64,000 nucleotides of DNA from Methylovirgula sp. 4M-Z18 (GCF_037890675.1 NZ_CP149574.1:2170001-2234000), one strand, 5' to 3'; positions 1 to 8,446 are shown, numbered from the stretch's first letter. Made by a program: numbers and translations. Notes: generated by a model from the sequence alone, not told the origin.

Positions 1-1
1 T

Positions 2-1090
2 CTTTCCGGCCGTCGCATGGTCGCGACGCCGAAAAAACGGCGCAAGCCGGCACCCGGCCGCGCGCTCAAGATTGTCGGTGCGCGTGGCAACAATCTGAAA
101 AATGTTACGACCTCGGTGCCGGTCGGTTTGTTCACCTGCATCACCGGCGTCTCGGGCGGCGGCAAATCCACACTGATCATCGACACGCTTTATAAGGCGG
201 TCGCGCGCCGGCTCAACGGGGCGATTGAGCACCCTGCTCCGCACGATACGGTCGAAGGTCTCGAACATCTCGACAAGGTGATCGACATCGACCAGTCGCC
301 GATCGGCCGTACCCCGCGCTCCAATCCGGCAACCTATACCGGCGCCTTCACGCCGATCCGCGAATGGTTCGCCGGCCTGCCGGAAGCCAAAGCCCGCGGG
401 TACCAGCCGGGACGGTTTTCGTTCAACGTCAAGGGCGGCCGTTGCGAGGCCTGTCAGGGCGATGGCGTTATCAAAATCGAAATGCACTTCCTGCCGGACG
501 TCTATGTCACTTGCGACGTGTGCAAAGGCAAGCGTTACGACCGCGAGACATTGGAGGTCAAGTTCAAGGAGAAAAGCATCGCCGATGTGCTTGATATGAC
601 GGTGGAAGAAGCCGCCGATCTGTTCAAGGCCGTGCCGACCATCCGTGATAAGATGGAGACGCTGAAACGCGTCGGTCTGGACTATGTGCATGTCGGCCAA
701 CAGGCGACCACCCTGTCGGGCGGCGAGGCGCAGCGCGTGAAGCTCTCCAAGGAATTGGCGCGCCGATCAACCGGCCGCACGCTCTATATTTTGGACGAGC
801 CGACCACGGGCCTGCATTTCCACGATGTGAAGAAGCTGCTCGAAGTGCTGCATGAACTGGTGGATCAGGGCAATACCGTCGTGGTGATCGAGCACAATCT
901 CGAGGTCATCAAGACCGCCGATTGGATCATCGACCTTGGGCCAGAGGGCGGTGACGGCGGCGGCGAAATCGTGGCCGAAGGCACGCCGGAAGACATTATC
1001 AAGGTCCCACGGTCGCATACCGGACGATTCTTGAAAGAGGTGCTGGACCGACGGCCGCTGAAGGCCAAGCAAAGCGAAGCGGCCGAGTAG
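2..1090 (+). CDS. uvrA: Excinuclease ABC subunit A, C-terminal part (5' end outside window)
   Basis: UvrA is the ATP-driven damage sensor that loads UvrB in nucleotide excision repair. The reading frame is open from base 2, so the ATG at 17 is internal and the N-terminal half lies upstream of the window. Numbered from that ATG, the second ABC module shows Walker A GVSGGGKS (44-51), a zinc module with Cys143, Cys146, Cys166 and Cys169, the signature LSGGEAQR (233-240) and Walker [11 protein letters not shown] (256-265). The zinc-containing insertion separates UvrA from transporter ATPases. The C-terminus ends in a short basic and acidic tail, as in other alphaproteobacteria. A UvrA paralogue cannot be excluded without the N-terminal half, but the close match favours the housekeeping protein. 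Confidence 0.95.
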   Translation, partial: LSGRRMVATPKKRRKPAPGRALKIVGARGNNLKNVTTSVPVGLFTCITGVSGGGKSTLIIDTLYKAVARRLNGAIEHPAPHDTVEGLEHLDKVIDIDQSPIGRTPRSNPATYTGAFTPIREWFAGLPEAKARGYQPGRFSFNVKGGRCEACQGDGVIKIEMHFLPDVYVTCDVCKGKRYDRETLEVKFKEKSIADVLDMTVEEAADLFKAVPTIRDKMETLKRVGLDYVHVGQQATTLSGGEAQRVKLSKELARRSTGRTLYILDEPTTGLHFHDVKKLLEVLHELVDQGNTVVVIEHNLEVIKTADWIIDLGPEGGDGGGEIVAEGTPEDIIKVPRSHTGRFLKEVLDRRPLKAKQSEAAE

Positions 1091-1109
1091 AGTGGGCAGG
1101 GCCGTCACG

Positions 1110-1187
1110 ATGATCGATTTCTTCTTCGGTGTCGGCAGTCGCTATTCCTATTTGGCCGCGGCGTAGATCGGTGGCATCGAACGGGAA
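1110..1187 (+). pseudogene. Remnant of a DsbA/2-hydroxychromene-2-carboxylate isomerase family gene (5' end only)
   Basis: Twenty bases after the uvrA stop, an ATG opens a peptide reading MIDFFFGVGSRYSYLAAA and then meets TAG at 1164-1166. This resembles the extreme N-terminus of thioredoxin-fold DSBA-like proteins of the HCCA isomerase family, which start with IDFYFD-GSPYSYLA. Reading through the stop gives IGGIERE, still in keeping with the family, after which the similarity ends and the next remnant begins in another frame. The thioredoxin domain (about 180 residues) is missing. The identification rests on a very short match, so the family call is tentative; the presence of a broken coding start is more certain. 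Confidence 0.5.
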
Positions 1188-1563
1188 CATTACCGGTATC
1201 GTCGGCTCGTTCATGGGCGTGTCGGCATCGGAATATACGGTTCTCATAATCATCGGCCCGATTCTCGACAAGGTCTTCGTCGATCCGCGCTTTCACCGCG
1301 TCCATCACATGATGGCGACGCCCGAGGAACCGCACATCCACGATTGCAACTTCGCGCTGGTGCTACCGATCTGGGATATCATTTTCCGGACCGCACGCTA
1401 CGATCTGACACCGCGCCAGTGCGGAGTCGACGACCCGACGATTGACGCCGACAATGATTATTTCTGGGCCGGACAACAATGGCGGACGTTCCGGCGCTTT
1501 TGGCGGGAGCTGACGAAGCGGCGCACGCGCCAAGAGGCGCAGGAACCGGAGCCTGCCGAGTGA
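1180..1563 (+). pseudogene. C-terminal remnant of a sterol desaturase/fatty acid hydroxylase family gene
   Basis: This stretch encodes roughly the last 125 residues of a membrane di-iron hydroxylase of the sterol desaturase superfamily. It keeps the histidine motif FHRVHHMM near 1294, followed by HDCNFALVLPIWDIIFRTA and the tail GVDDPTIDADNDYFWAGQQW typical of the subfamily that ends with a QQW...FW segment. The membrane-spanning N-terminal half and the first histidine boxes are absent, so no active enzyme can be made. It is fused out of frame to the preceding isomerase-like start, which implies a deletion that joined two unrelated genes. It stops at TGA 1561-1563, immediately before the hairpin repeat. 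Confidence 0.75.
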
Positions 1564-1565
1564 CA

Positions 1566-1635
1566 GCGATGCGGTCGCTTATTGCGATCGCATCGCTTGT
1601 GCCGAAAACCGGTAGCCACTTTTCGGTACGATGCG
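1566..1635. repeat. Two overlapping, mutually exclusive hairpins abutting the choV 3' end
   Basis: Arms at 1566-1578 and 1584-1596 (GCGATGCGGTCGC / GCGATCGCATCGC, one mismatch, loop TTATT) form one hairpin. The segment 1589-1595 (CGCATCG) can instead pair with 1629-1635 (CGATGCG), enclosing a second stem of about ten pairs made of 1599-1608 and 1620-1629 around CCGAAAA...TTTTCGG. The element ends exactly at the choV stop codon (1636-1638). Its core, AAAACCGGtnnCCACTTTTCGG, resembles a small palindromic intergenic repeat common in Rhizobiales, as I recall it. It may protect or terminate the choXWV transcript. Confidence 0.6.
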
Positions 1636-2835
1636 TTATTCCTCGTCCTGCTTGCGTAGCACCGCCTTGAGCACGTCACGCACGCCGATCGAACCGACAA
1701 AACGATTGTCGTCGTCGAATAGGGCGACGGGGGCGATATTCGCATTGTGCATCGCCAACATGACCGTCTTAAGCGATGTGCCGGGGCTTGCCCAATAGCA
1801 GGGCCGCTCGCCCGACGCGATCGGGTCGTCTGCCTTCAGACAATGCACCCAGGTTCCGGGGAGGCCATCGCGCTCCGCCGCAAGGACCTGGCGGTTTGCA
1901 TCCAGTTTGAATCGGGTGGTCTTGCGTCGATCGAGCCAAACCCAACCGTCGCCGGCGCCCTCGAGGTCCCGCACGTCTCGCATCACATGCCAGGCCGTCA
2001 GCACGCTCAAGGGATTCACATTGGCGATGAATTCCTGAACATAATCGTTCGCGGGCCGCAAAACGATATCTTCCGGTCGGCCGGACTGGACGATGCGGCC
2101 ACTCTCCAGAATGGTGATCGTATTGCCGATCTTGAGCGCCTCTTCCAAATCGTGGCTAACGAAGATGATGGTCTTCTTCAGTTCCGATTGCAGTTGCAGC
2201 AACTCGTCCTGCAATTTGGTGCGGATCAGCGGGTCGAGCGCCGAGAATGGCTCGTCCATCAGCAGGATCGGTGCCTCGGTGGCAAAGGCGCGGGCGAGGC
2301 CAACGCGTTGCTGCATGCCGCCGGAAAGTTCATGCGCATATTTGCCGGCCCATTGGCTGAGGCCCACCAATTTCAATTGCTTGTCGACGCGCTCTTTCCG
2401 TTCGGCCTCCGGGATGCCGGCGAGTTCGAGCCCGAAGCCCACATTCTCGGCAACCGTGCGCCACGGCAGCAGGCCGAATTGCTGGAACACCATCGCGACG
2501 CTGCCTTGCCGCACGTGCCGTAGCGTGTCTGCGCTGCAGGTGACGACATCGACCATCTCATTGCCGGCTTTCACCAGCACGGACCCGCGTGCCACTTTGT
2601 TCAGACCGTTGACCGCGCGCAGCAAAGTCGATTTGCCGGAGCCCGACAATCCCATCAGCACGCTGATCTCGCCCTCTTTCACCGTGAGGTTGCCGTTGGC
2701 GCAGCCGAGCACGGTGCCCGTCTTGGAAAGAATATCGGCACGCGTGCCACCGGCATCCAGCATTTTCAGCGCTTCGCTGATGTTGCTGCCGAACACGATG
2801 TCGACATTCTTGAAGTCAACTGCAATGTCGCTCAT
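1636..2835 (-). CDS. choV: Choline/glycine betaine ABC transporter ATP-binding protein with CBS domain
   Basis: ATPase of the osmoprotectant or choline uptake system (ProV/ChoV type). Walker A is GLSGSGKST (62-70), the signature is LSGGMQQR (170-177), Walker B is ILLMDEP (190-196). The last 120 residues contain a CBS-type region ending in VGSIGVRDVLKAVLR, as in ProV. I start it at ATG 2835, which has AAGGAGG eight bases upstream and overlaps the permease stop by ATGA; the frame is open further upstream inside choW but without a matching protein start. At 399 residues it has normal ProV length. It is the last gene of choX-choW-choV, and translational coupling to choW is expected. Confidence 0.9.
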   Translation of the reverse strand: MSDIAVDFKNVDIVFGSNISEALKMLDAGGTRADILSKTGTVLGCANGNLTVKEGEISVLMGLSGSGKSTLLRAVNGLNKVARGSVLVKAGNEMVDVVTCSADTLRHVRQGSVAMVFQQFGLLPWRTVAENVGFGLELAGIPEAERKERVDKQLKLVGLSQWAGKYAHELSGGMQQRVGLARAFATEAPILLMDEPFSALDPLIRTKLQDELLQLQSELKKTIIFVSHDLEEALKIGNTITILESGRIVQSGRPEDIVLRPANDYVQEFIANVNPLSVLTAWHVMRDVRDLEGAGDGWVWLDRRKTTRFKLDANRQVLAAERDGLPGTWVHCLKADDPIASGERPCYWASPGTSLKTVMLAMHNANIAPVALFDDDNRFVGSIGVRDVLKAVLRKQDEE

Positions 2836-3677
2836 CAGTGCGCCTCCTTCACCCGGCAGAGGCGGTCGAGAATGATCGCCAGAATCACGATACAGGCGCC
2901 CGCCTCGAAACCGCGCGGAATGTTGAACTGGCCCATCGCGCGTACCACATCGACGCCGAGACCTTCGGCGCCGACAAGTCCGGCGATCACCACCATGGAA
3001 AGGCTGAGCATGATACATTGCGTGACGCCGGCCATGATCGTCGGCATCGCATGCGGCAATTCCACCTTCCACAACAATTGGCGCTTGGTCGAACCGAAAG
3101 CTTCACCAGCTTCCTTCAGCGCGGTAGGCGTCGAACTGATGCCCAGATAAGTGAGCCGGATCGGTGCCGGCAACGCGAAAATCAAAGTGGCGATCAGCCC
3201 GGGTGCCGCGCCGAGGCGGAACAAAGCGACCATCGGGATCAGATACACCAGGGTCGGCAAAGTCTGCATCATGTCGAGGATCGGGTGGATCACCCGGTAC
3301 CACTTGGGCCGATGCGCCGACATCACGCCGACCGGAATGCCGATGACCATGGCAACTGCGGCCGACCAGGCGACGAGCGCCACGGTCTTCATCGTGTCTT
3401 CCCAATAACCCTGGTTCCATATGAACAGGCAGCCCAAAAGGATGAAAATCATCAGGCCTATTGAGCGGAAGCGCCAATAGGCGAAGACCAGGATGATCAG
3501 GATGATGACGGGCGGCGGTAGAAAGGTCAGCACCGTGGACGTTGCGCTGACCACGCTCTCGATGACGAGCCGCAACGGATCGAAGAACCACGTCGTGCAA
3601 TAGCTCTGAAAGAATTCGATGACCACTTGCATCATGTGGCCAAAGGGCAGCTTCGTATCCGTTACCCAGTTGAACAT
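2835..3677 (-). CDS. choW: Choline/glycine betaine ABC transporter permease
   Basis: Inner-membrane permease of the ProW/ChoW family, 280 residues. Several hydrophobic segments are visible, including LPPPVIILIILVFAYW, SIGLMIFILLGCLFI and MLSLSMVVIAGLVGA. The EAA loop that contacts the ATPase reads EAGEAFGSTKRQLLWKVELP near residue 190. The N-terminal soluble stretch of about 45 residues is usual for this family. It overlaps choV by four bases and lies 145 bases downstream of choX. That gap contains a hairpin, so choW and choV are probably made at a lower level than the binding protein. Confidence 0.92.
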   Translation of the reverse strand: MFNWVTDTKLPFGHMMQVVIEFFQSYCTTWFFDPLRLVIESVVSATSTVLTFLPPPVIILIILVFAYWRFRSIGLMIFILLGCLFIWNQGYWEDTMKTVALVAWSAAVAMVIGIPVGVMSAHRPKWYRVIHPILDMMQTLPTLVYLIPMVALFRLGAAPGLIATLIFALPAPIRLTYLGISSTPTALKEAGEAFGSTKRQLLWKVELPHAMPTIMAGVTQCIMLSLSMVVIAGLVGAEGLGVDVVRAMGQFNIPRGFEAGACIVILAIILDRLCRVKEAH

Positions 3678-3785
3678 GTCACCCCCTCATTCTGGCAATG
3701 ATCAACGCGCCACCTGCCGCCCCTGAGGCTCCCTCCCAAGGAACACCTGCCACGACCAGAAACGCCCCAACTTCCCCAAATATAA

Positions 3786-3811
3786 AAGGGGAGAGCCATC
3801 GCCCTCCCCTT
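3786..3811 (-). terminator. Hairpin with T-rich tail between choX and choW (partial terminator)
   Basis: On the minus strand, 10 bases after the choX stop, AAGGGGAG pairs perfectly with CTCCCCTT around a ten-base loop, followed by TTTATATTT. It looks like a leaky rho-independent terminator or a stabiliser that raises binding-protein output relative to permease and ATPase, a common arrangement in ABC operons. Confidence 0.65.
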
Positions 3812-3821
3812 GCCACGGCTC

Positions 3822-4772
3822 TTACAGGCCGAGGCTCTTCTTGACCGCGGCAAGACCGGGCTGACCGTCGAAGGTGGTCACACCGGCAAGCCAAGCATCT
3901 AGAACGCCCGGATTCGCCTTCAAGTATTTTTCGGCAGCGGCCGGACCTTCCATCCCGTCACCCGTAATATAGTTCATCACGGTATTTTCGAGATCCACGT
4001 TGAACTTGAGATTGCCGACGAACTTGCCGGCATTCGGGCATTCGCCCGCCCAGCCGGCGCGCTCGTTGGTATACACGATCGCGCTGCCGAAGTTCGGGCC
4101 GAACGTATCGTCGCCACCGGTCAGATACTGGATCTTGAAATTGACGTTCATCGGGTGCGGCGCCCAGCCGAGGAAGACGATATCCTCTTTACGCGCCACA
4201 GCGCCCTGCACTTCGGCGAGCATGCCCTGCTCGCTCGACTCGACCAGTTTGAAGTCCTTCAGATTGTCCTTGTTGCCGTCGATCAGGCTCTGCACCAGGC
4301 GGTTACCGTCGTTGCCCGGCTCGATGCCATAGATCTTGCCCTTCAGCGAATCCTTGAACTTCGTGATGTCGCCGAAATCATGCAGGCCCTTGTCGTAAGT
4401 GTACTGCGGCACCGCGAGGGTGTATTTCGCCCCTTCCGGCAGATTGGCGCCGGTCTCGATCACCGACTTGTCTTCGATATAGGCCTTGCGGTCGTTTTCC
4501 ATGCTCGGCTGCCAGTTGCCAAGGAACACATCGATGTCTTTGGATTTCATCGAGGCGTAGGTCACCGGCACGCTCAAAACGGTGGTCTTCGGCGTATAGC
4601 CGAGACCCACGAGAATCCGCGAGGCGATCGCCGTCGTCGCGGTAATGTCGGTCCAGCCGACATCCGAGAACTTGACAGTCTTACAGGCCTCGGGATCGCC
4701 GGCCAGCGCGGTACCCGACGTGGCACCCAGCGCCAAAGCAGCGGCGACAAAAATCTTCACTCCACGCGTCAT
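3822..4772 (-). CDS. choX: Choline/glycine betaine-binding periplasmic protein
   Basis: Substrate-binding protein of the ChoXWV/ProXWV transporter, 316 residues with a cleavable signal ending ATSGTALA (about residue 24). Residues that build the aromatic box for the trimethylammonium group in ChoX are recognisable: VGWTDI (Trp40, Asp42), GNWQPSM (Trp87), the QYTY segment (124-126) and GWAPHPMN (Trp near 201). Cys30 and the Cys in AGECPNAG may form the disulfide known for this family. These favour choline over proline as ligand, but betaine is possible. The start at 4772 is preceded by GGGGAG. First gene of the operon, behind a 465-base intergenic region. Confidence 0.92.
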   Translation of the reverse strand: MTRGVKIFVAAALALGATSGTALAGDPEACKTVKFSDVGWTDITATTAIASRILVGLGYTPKTTVLSVPVTYASMKSKDIDVFLGNWQPSMENDRKAYIEDKSVIETGANLPEGAKYTLAVPQYTYDKGLHDFGDITKFKDSLKGKIYGIEPGNDGNRLVQSLIDGNKDNLKDFKLVESSEQGMLAEVQGAVARKEDIVFLGWAPHPMNVNFKIQYLTGGDDTFGPNFGSAIVYTNERAGWAGECPNAGKFVGNLKFNVDLENTVMNYITGDGMEGPAAAEKYLKANPGVLDAWLAGVTTFDGQPGLAAVKKSLGL

Positions 4773-5237
4773 TTAAATCTCCCCGAAAATGACGAACCAC
4801 ACGTCGTTGTGACTGCCGAAACGTCCTGCCGCAGATCCGCCCCTCCCTGGACGGGAAACATAGATTCACGGCTCTTCGTTCGGCCAAACTTTGCGCTTCA
4901 ACTGATACAAACCCGATGCTTGATGAGAAGCGCGCGAGTATCCCGGCATCAGTCTTGGGCGCAATTAGACAATTGAACGGAACAATTGACAAGGTTATTC
5001 TCTTTGATTTTTCGAGGGAATTTTGTCTTGATCCGACCAAAAATTTCGTATTTCCCGGTTTTTCCAGACGCTCATTTGTGCCGCGAAAAATGGGCATCTA
5101 TTATGCTTTTTCGCAATATATAAATTGTCTTATTGCATTAAAAAATCGCTGCATTTATACGCACGCGAACGAGCCGAAAACATAAGGCCGTCGCGACAGC
5201 TTGGGGCTGCGATCACTCTGAAAGAGGTCCTCTAATT
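4773..5237. other. Long intergenic region, AT-rich between about 4900 and 5180
   Basis: No convincing gene is seen in these 465 bases, which separate the divergent choX and the lipoprotein gene at 5238. Composition changes from GC-rich near choX to clearly AT-rich around 4960-5180, with several ATTG/CAAT and poly-A/T tracts. Both promoters must lie here. A frame of 89 codons at 4916-5185 has codon use unlike its neighbours and no recognisable domain, so I do not call it. Possible roles are a curved regulatory region, a small RNA, or low-GC DNA from elsewhere. Confidence 0.6.
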
Positions 5238-5639
5238 ATGGGTCTGATTGGTAAACTTGCAGCCGTTGCGGCTGTTATCGCTTTGGGTATTTCCGCGGCT
5301 GGCTGCAGCTCGACGGGCGAAGGCGCGGCCGCCGCGCAAGCCTCGATCACGGCGCAGGGTCCCAATCCGCGCGACAAGACGCCGGTTTGCCGCCGCTTGC
5401 ACGGCGACGGGATCGTTCTGTCGGAACATATCCGCCAGAAACAAGGCGAAGTTGGCGCGAACGCCGCGTTCACCGCCGGTATCGCCGCATTGAGCCTGGC
5501 AAATTCGGACGGCCATCGTGTTGTGGTTGCTGACGCCGGCGGCGCCTCGCGCGACGACCTGTCGTATCTGCAGGGCCAAATGGCCGATGTGAACGGCCAA
5601 CTCGTGGCGCACGGCTGCACGCCGATCACGTCGAACTAA
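5238..5639 (+). CDS. Small putative lipoprotein, function unknown
   Basis: A 133-residue secreted protein. The N-terminus has one lysine and a hydrophobic core ending GISAAGC at Cys23, a weak lipobox (usual residue at -3 is Leu), so lipidation is likely but not certain. The mature part has Cys51 in PVCRRLHG and Cys127 in AHGCTPI, which could form a disulfide, and a central segment NAAFTAGIAALSLANSD. I do not recognise the family. The start follows GAAAGAGGTCC with good spacing. It stands alone between the AT-rich region and a strong terminator, suggesting its own transcription unit. Confidence 0.75.
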   Translation: MGLIGKLAAVAAVIALGISAAGCSSTGEGAAAAQASITAQGPNPRDKTPVCRRLHGDGIVLSEHIRQKQGEVGANAAFTAGIAALSLANSDGHRVVVADAGGASRDDLSYLQGQMADVNGQLVAHGCTPITSN

Positions 5640-5646
5640 GGTTGCA

Positions 5647-5677
5647 GGGCCACCTGCGTGGCAGGCGGCCCCTTTTT
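5647..5677 (+). terminator. Rho-independent terminator of the 5238 lipoprotein gene
   Basis: GGCCACCTGC pairs with GCAGGCGGCC (one mismatch) around the loop GTG, followed by CCTTTTT. It begins eight bases after the stop codon, so the lipoprotein gene is monocistronic and aroQ needs its own promoter. Confidence 0.85.
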
Positions 5678-5768
5678 CCGAGGGAGCTTCCCTCTCGTCC
5701 GATTGCGGGCTATGACGGTTCAGCGGGCGGCCGGTTCGGCCGCAGCCTTTCCGATTTGAGGGAAAACG

Positions 5769-6203
5769 ATGAAAACCGTCCACGTCTTGAATGGACCCAA
5801 TCTCAATCTGCTCGGCACCCGCGAACCGGGGACCTATGGCGCACAGACACTCGCCCAGATTGAGGCCGATTTGCGGGCCCGGGCAGCGGCGCTCGGCGCC
5901 GATCTCGTATTCAAGCAATCTAACCAGGAAGGCGATCTTGTCACCTGGATTCAGGAGGCTGGTTCCGCGGGCCAACCGATCATTTTGAACGCCGCCGCCT
6001 ATACCCACACGTCGATCGCGATTCATGACGCGATCCGGGGGGCCAAGGCCGAAGTCATCGAAGTACACCTATCCAACGTGCACGCGCGCGAGCATTTCCG
6101 GCACCATTCCTATATATCGGCTGTTGCCAAAGGGGTTATTCTCGGGTTTGGTCCGATGAGCTATAGGCTCGCGCTCGAGGCGCTGCTTGAAGGCGCAGCT
6201 TAA
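5769..6203 (+). CDS. aroQ: 3-dehydroquinate dehydratase, type II
   Basis: Cytoplasmic dodecameric dehydratase of the shikimate pathway, converting 3-dehydroquinate to 3-dehydroshikimate. At 144 residues it has the standard length. The N-terminal motif [13 protein letters not shown] (8-20) carries Arg18, and the catalytic Tyr23 follows on the mobile lid. NAAAYTHTS (about 75-83), EVHLSN and REHFRHHS carry the substrate-binding and catalytic His residues. The ATG follows GAGGGAAAACG. Placement directly upstream of accB-accC is a widespread alphaproteobacterial order; here 113 bases separate aroQ and accB, so co-transcription is likely but not forced. Confidence 0.97.
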   Translation: MKTVHVLNGPNLNLLGTREPGTYGAQTLAQIEADLRARAAALGADLVFKQSNQEGDLVTWIQEAGSAGQPIILNAAAYTHTSIAIHDAIRGAKAEVIEVHLSNVHAREHFRHHSYISAVAKGVILGFGPMSYRLALEALLEGAA

Positions 6204-6316
6204 GAGATCACGCCGCGCGGGCTGGGGAATTTGTCGTATTTTAACAAAAACCTGCTGTCACTTTCCCGAGAACGAATACTTCGCGGCAAGACGTCATGAC
6301 CTATTAAAGAGGCGAT

Positions 6317-6826
6317 ATGAAAAAACCGGCCAAGACACCATCCGCACCCAGGGCGGTGAGCGACAAGAGCATCGACGCAAACCTGGTGCGGGAAATTGCG
6401 GATCTGCTCACCGACACGGATCTTACCGAGATCGAGGTGGAAAAAGGCGATCTGCGCATTCGCGTCTCCCGCGCGGTGGCAGCCGTTGCGACTGCGGCAC
6501 CGATGGCCATTCAACATCACGTTGCGCCGGCGCCGCAAGCCGCGCCTGCCCCGGCTCAGCCGGCCGCCCCGCCCGTGCCCGCGGCCGAGAATCCGGGAAC
6601 GGTCAAATCGCCTATGGTCGGCACCGCATATCGCCGCACCAATCCGCAGGCGAAACCCTTCGTCGAAATCGGTTCGGTGGTGAAAGCCGGCGACAAAATC
6701 CTGCTCGTCGAAGCCATGAAGACGTTCAACGAAATTGTCGCGCCGCGTGCCGGCACGATAACCGCCATCATGGTCGAAGACGGACAGCCTGTGGAATATG
6801 GCCAGCCGCTGCTCGTCATCGAGTAG
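6317..6826 (+). CDS. accB: Biotin carboxyl carrier protein of acetyl-CoA carboxylase
   Basis: BCCP carries the biotin that accepts CO2 from AccC and passes it to acetyl-CoA at the carboxyltransferase, the first step of fatty acid synthesis. The 169-residue protein has an N-terminal helical region, a flexible Ala/Pro-rich linker (about residues 70-97) and a C-terminal biotinyl domain with the attachment motif VEAMKTFNEI, Lys135 being the biotinylated residue. The linker is typical of the family. AGAGG precedes the ATG. AccC follows after 53 bases; the two are normally co-expressed in fixed ratio. Confidence 0.97.
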   Translation: MKKPAKTPSAPRAVSDKSIDANLVREIADLLTDTDLTEIEVEKGDLRIRVSRAVAAVATAAPMAIQHHVAPAPQAAPAPAQPAAPPVPAAENPGTVKSPMVGTAYRRTNPQAKPFVEIGSVVKAGDKILLVEAMKTFNEIVAPRAGTITAIMVEDGQPVEYGQPLLVIE

Positions 6827-6879
6827 CCGCTGCGCAAGCTCGGCCAGGGGATGTCGTTTGACGAGGATTTGGATTCCAC

Positions 6880-8229
6880 ATGTTCGATAAGATACTCATC
6901 GCAAACCGGGGCGAAATCGCGTTGCGCGTACTGCGCGCAGCCAAGGAACTCGGTATTGCCACAGTCGCCGTTCATTCGACCGCGGATTCCGATGCGATGC
7001 ACGTGCGGCTGGCCGATGAAAGTGTCTGCATCGGCCCACCGGCCGCCAGGGATTCCTATCTCAATGTCCCGGCGTTGCTGGCTGCGTGCGAAATCACCGG
7101 CGCCGACGCGATTCATCCCGGTTACGGTTTCCTGTCGGAAAATGCGCGTTTTGCGGACATTCTTGCCGAGCACAATATCGCCTTCATCGGCCCGAAAGCC
7201 GAGCATATCCGGATCATGGGCGACAAGATCGAGGCCAAACGCACGGCCTTGCGCCTCGGCATTCCTTGCGTGCCGGGCTCCGAAGGCGGAGTGACGGAAG
7301 ATGCCGAAGCGCTGAAAATCGCGGCGGACATCGGCTATCCGGTTCTCGTCAAAGCCGCCGCCGGCGGCGGCGGGCGCGGGATGAAAGTGGCGCGTTCGGC
7401 CGAAGATCTCCCCGACGCTTTGGCAACGGCCCGCTCGGAAGCAAAAGCGGCGTTCGGAGACGATGCGGTCTATCTGGAAAAATACCTCGAAAAACCGCGC
7501 CATATCGAGATTCAAGTATTGGGCGATGGCCAGGGCGGCGCGGTGCACCTCGGCGAGCGCGACTGCTCCTTGCAGCGCCGGCACCAAAAGGTCTGGGAAG
7601 AAAGCCCCTCACCGGCTTTGAACGACCGGCAACGGGCAGAGATCGGCGAAACGGTCGCCAAGGCGATGCGCGAACTCGGCTACGTGGGCGCAGGTACGAT
7701 CGAGTTCCTTTATGAGGATGGCCGATTCTATTTCATCGAAATGAACACCCGCATTCAGGTCGAACATCCGGTCACCGAAATGATCACCGGGATCGACCTC
7801 GTCAACGAGCAGATCAAGATCGCAGCCGGCTCGCCCTTGTCCTTCGCGCAAGAAGACGTGGTGTTCACCGGGCACGCGATTGAATGCCGGATCAACGCCG
7901 AACATCCGGCGACCTTCCGCCCCTCACCGGGCAAGATCTCCTATTATCATCCGCCCGGCGGCCTGGGCGTGCGCGTCGATTCGGCAGTCTACCAAGGCTA
8001 TACGATTCCGCCGCACTATGACTCGCTCGTCGGCAAGCTGATCGTCCATGGCCGTACGCGGACCGAGGCGCTCATGCGTCTGCGCCGGGCGCTCGACGAG
8101 TTCATCGTCGACGGCATCGATACGACGATCCCGCTCTTCCGCACCCTTGTGCGCAATGCCGATATTCAGAACGGCCAATACGACATCCACTGGCTGGAAA
8201 AATTCCTCGCCGACGGCGGTATGGATTAG
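6880..8229 (+). CDS. accC: Biotin carboxylase subunit of acetyl-CoA carboxylase
   Basis: ATP-dependent carboxylation of biotin on AccB. The 449-residue length, the N-terminal preATP-grasp start [19 protein letters not shown], the glycine loop [14 protein letters not shown] near 161, and the metal/substrate motif [14 protein letters not shown] near 288 are all standard. No carboxyltransferase or BCCP domain is fused, so this is the stand-alone AccC and not a propionyl- or methylcrotonyl-CoA carboxylase alpha subunit, consistent with its position after accB. Stop at 8227-8229 is followed by 142 bases leading to tRNA-Val. Confidence 0.97.
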   Translation: MFDKILIANRGEIALRVLRAAKELGIATVAVHSTADSDAMHVRLADESVCIGPPAARDSYLNVPALLAACEITGADAIHPGYGFLSENARFADILAEHNIAFIGPKAEHIRIMGDKIEAKRTALRLGIPCVPGSEGGVTEDAEALKIAADIGYPVLVKAAAGGGGRGMKVARSAEDLPDALATARSEAKAAFGDDAVYLEKYLEKPRHIEIQVLGDGQGGAVHLGERDCSLQRRHQKVWEESPSPALNDRQRAEIGETVAKAMRELGYVGAGTIEFLYEDGRFYFIEMNTRIQVEHPVTEMITGIDLVNEQIKIAAGSPLSFAQEDVVFTGHAIECRINAEHPATFRPSPGKISYYHPPGGLGVRVDSAVYQGYTIPPHYDSLVGKLIVHGRTRTEALMRLRRALDEFIVDGIDTTIPLFRTLVRNADIQNGQYDIHWLEKFLADGGMD

Positions 8230-8315
8230 ACGTCTGACCTTTCGAAGCCGGGCAACGCTTTCCACCGCTCAAAATCCGGCGGCGGACATATTAGAGTTAA
8301 AGCGCCAATGTATGC

Positions 8316-8344
8316 TTGACTTCGCCCTGCGCCCTCCGTAAACG
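8316..8344 (+). promoter_or_regulatory. Candidate sigma-70 promoter of tRNA-Val
   Basis: TTGACT (8316-8321) and TAAACG (8339-8344) are separated by 17 bases, placing transcription start near 8351, about 20 bases before the tRNA. The -10 overlaps a GC-rich dyad (GCGCCC...GGGCGC). Inferred from consensus only. Confidence 0.5.
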
Positions 8345-8371
8345 GGGGGCGCTTGAGGCGAACAGCCTTGA

Positions 8372-8446
8372 GGGCGCGTAGCTCAGCGGGAGAGCACACC
8401 CTTCACACGGGTGGGGTCACAGGTTCAATCCCTGTCGCGCCCACCA
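8372..8446 (+). tRNA. tRNA-Val (anticodon CAC), CCA encoded
   Basis: A complete cloverleaf can be drawn: acceptor GGGCGCG/CGCGCCC, D arm GCTC/GAGC, anticodon stem CACCC/GGGTG with loop TTCACAC (anticodon CAC, reading GUG), T arm ACAGG/CCTGT with loop TTCAATC, discriminator A and encoded CCA. Total 75 bases. No integrase or direct repeat of the 3' end is seen downstream, so it is not acting as an attachment site here. Confidence 0.97.

Noticed and set aside
4916-5185. An 89-codon frame in the AT-rich intergenic region
   Set aside because: No ribosome site, codon use unlike neighbours and no family resemblance; kept only as part of the intergenic note.
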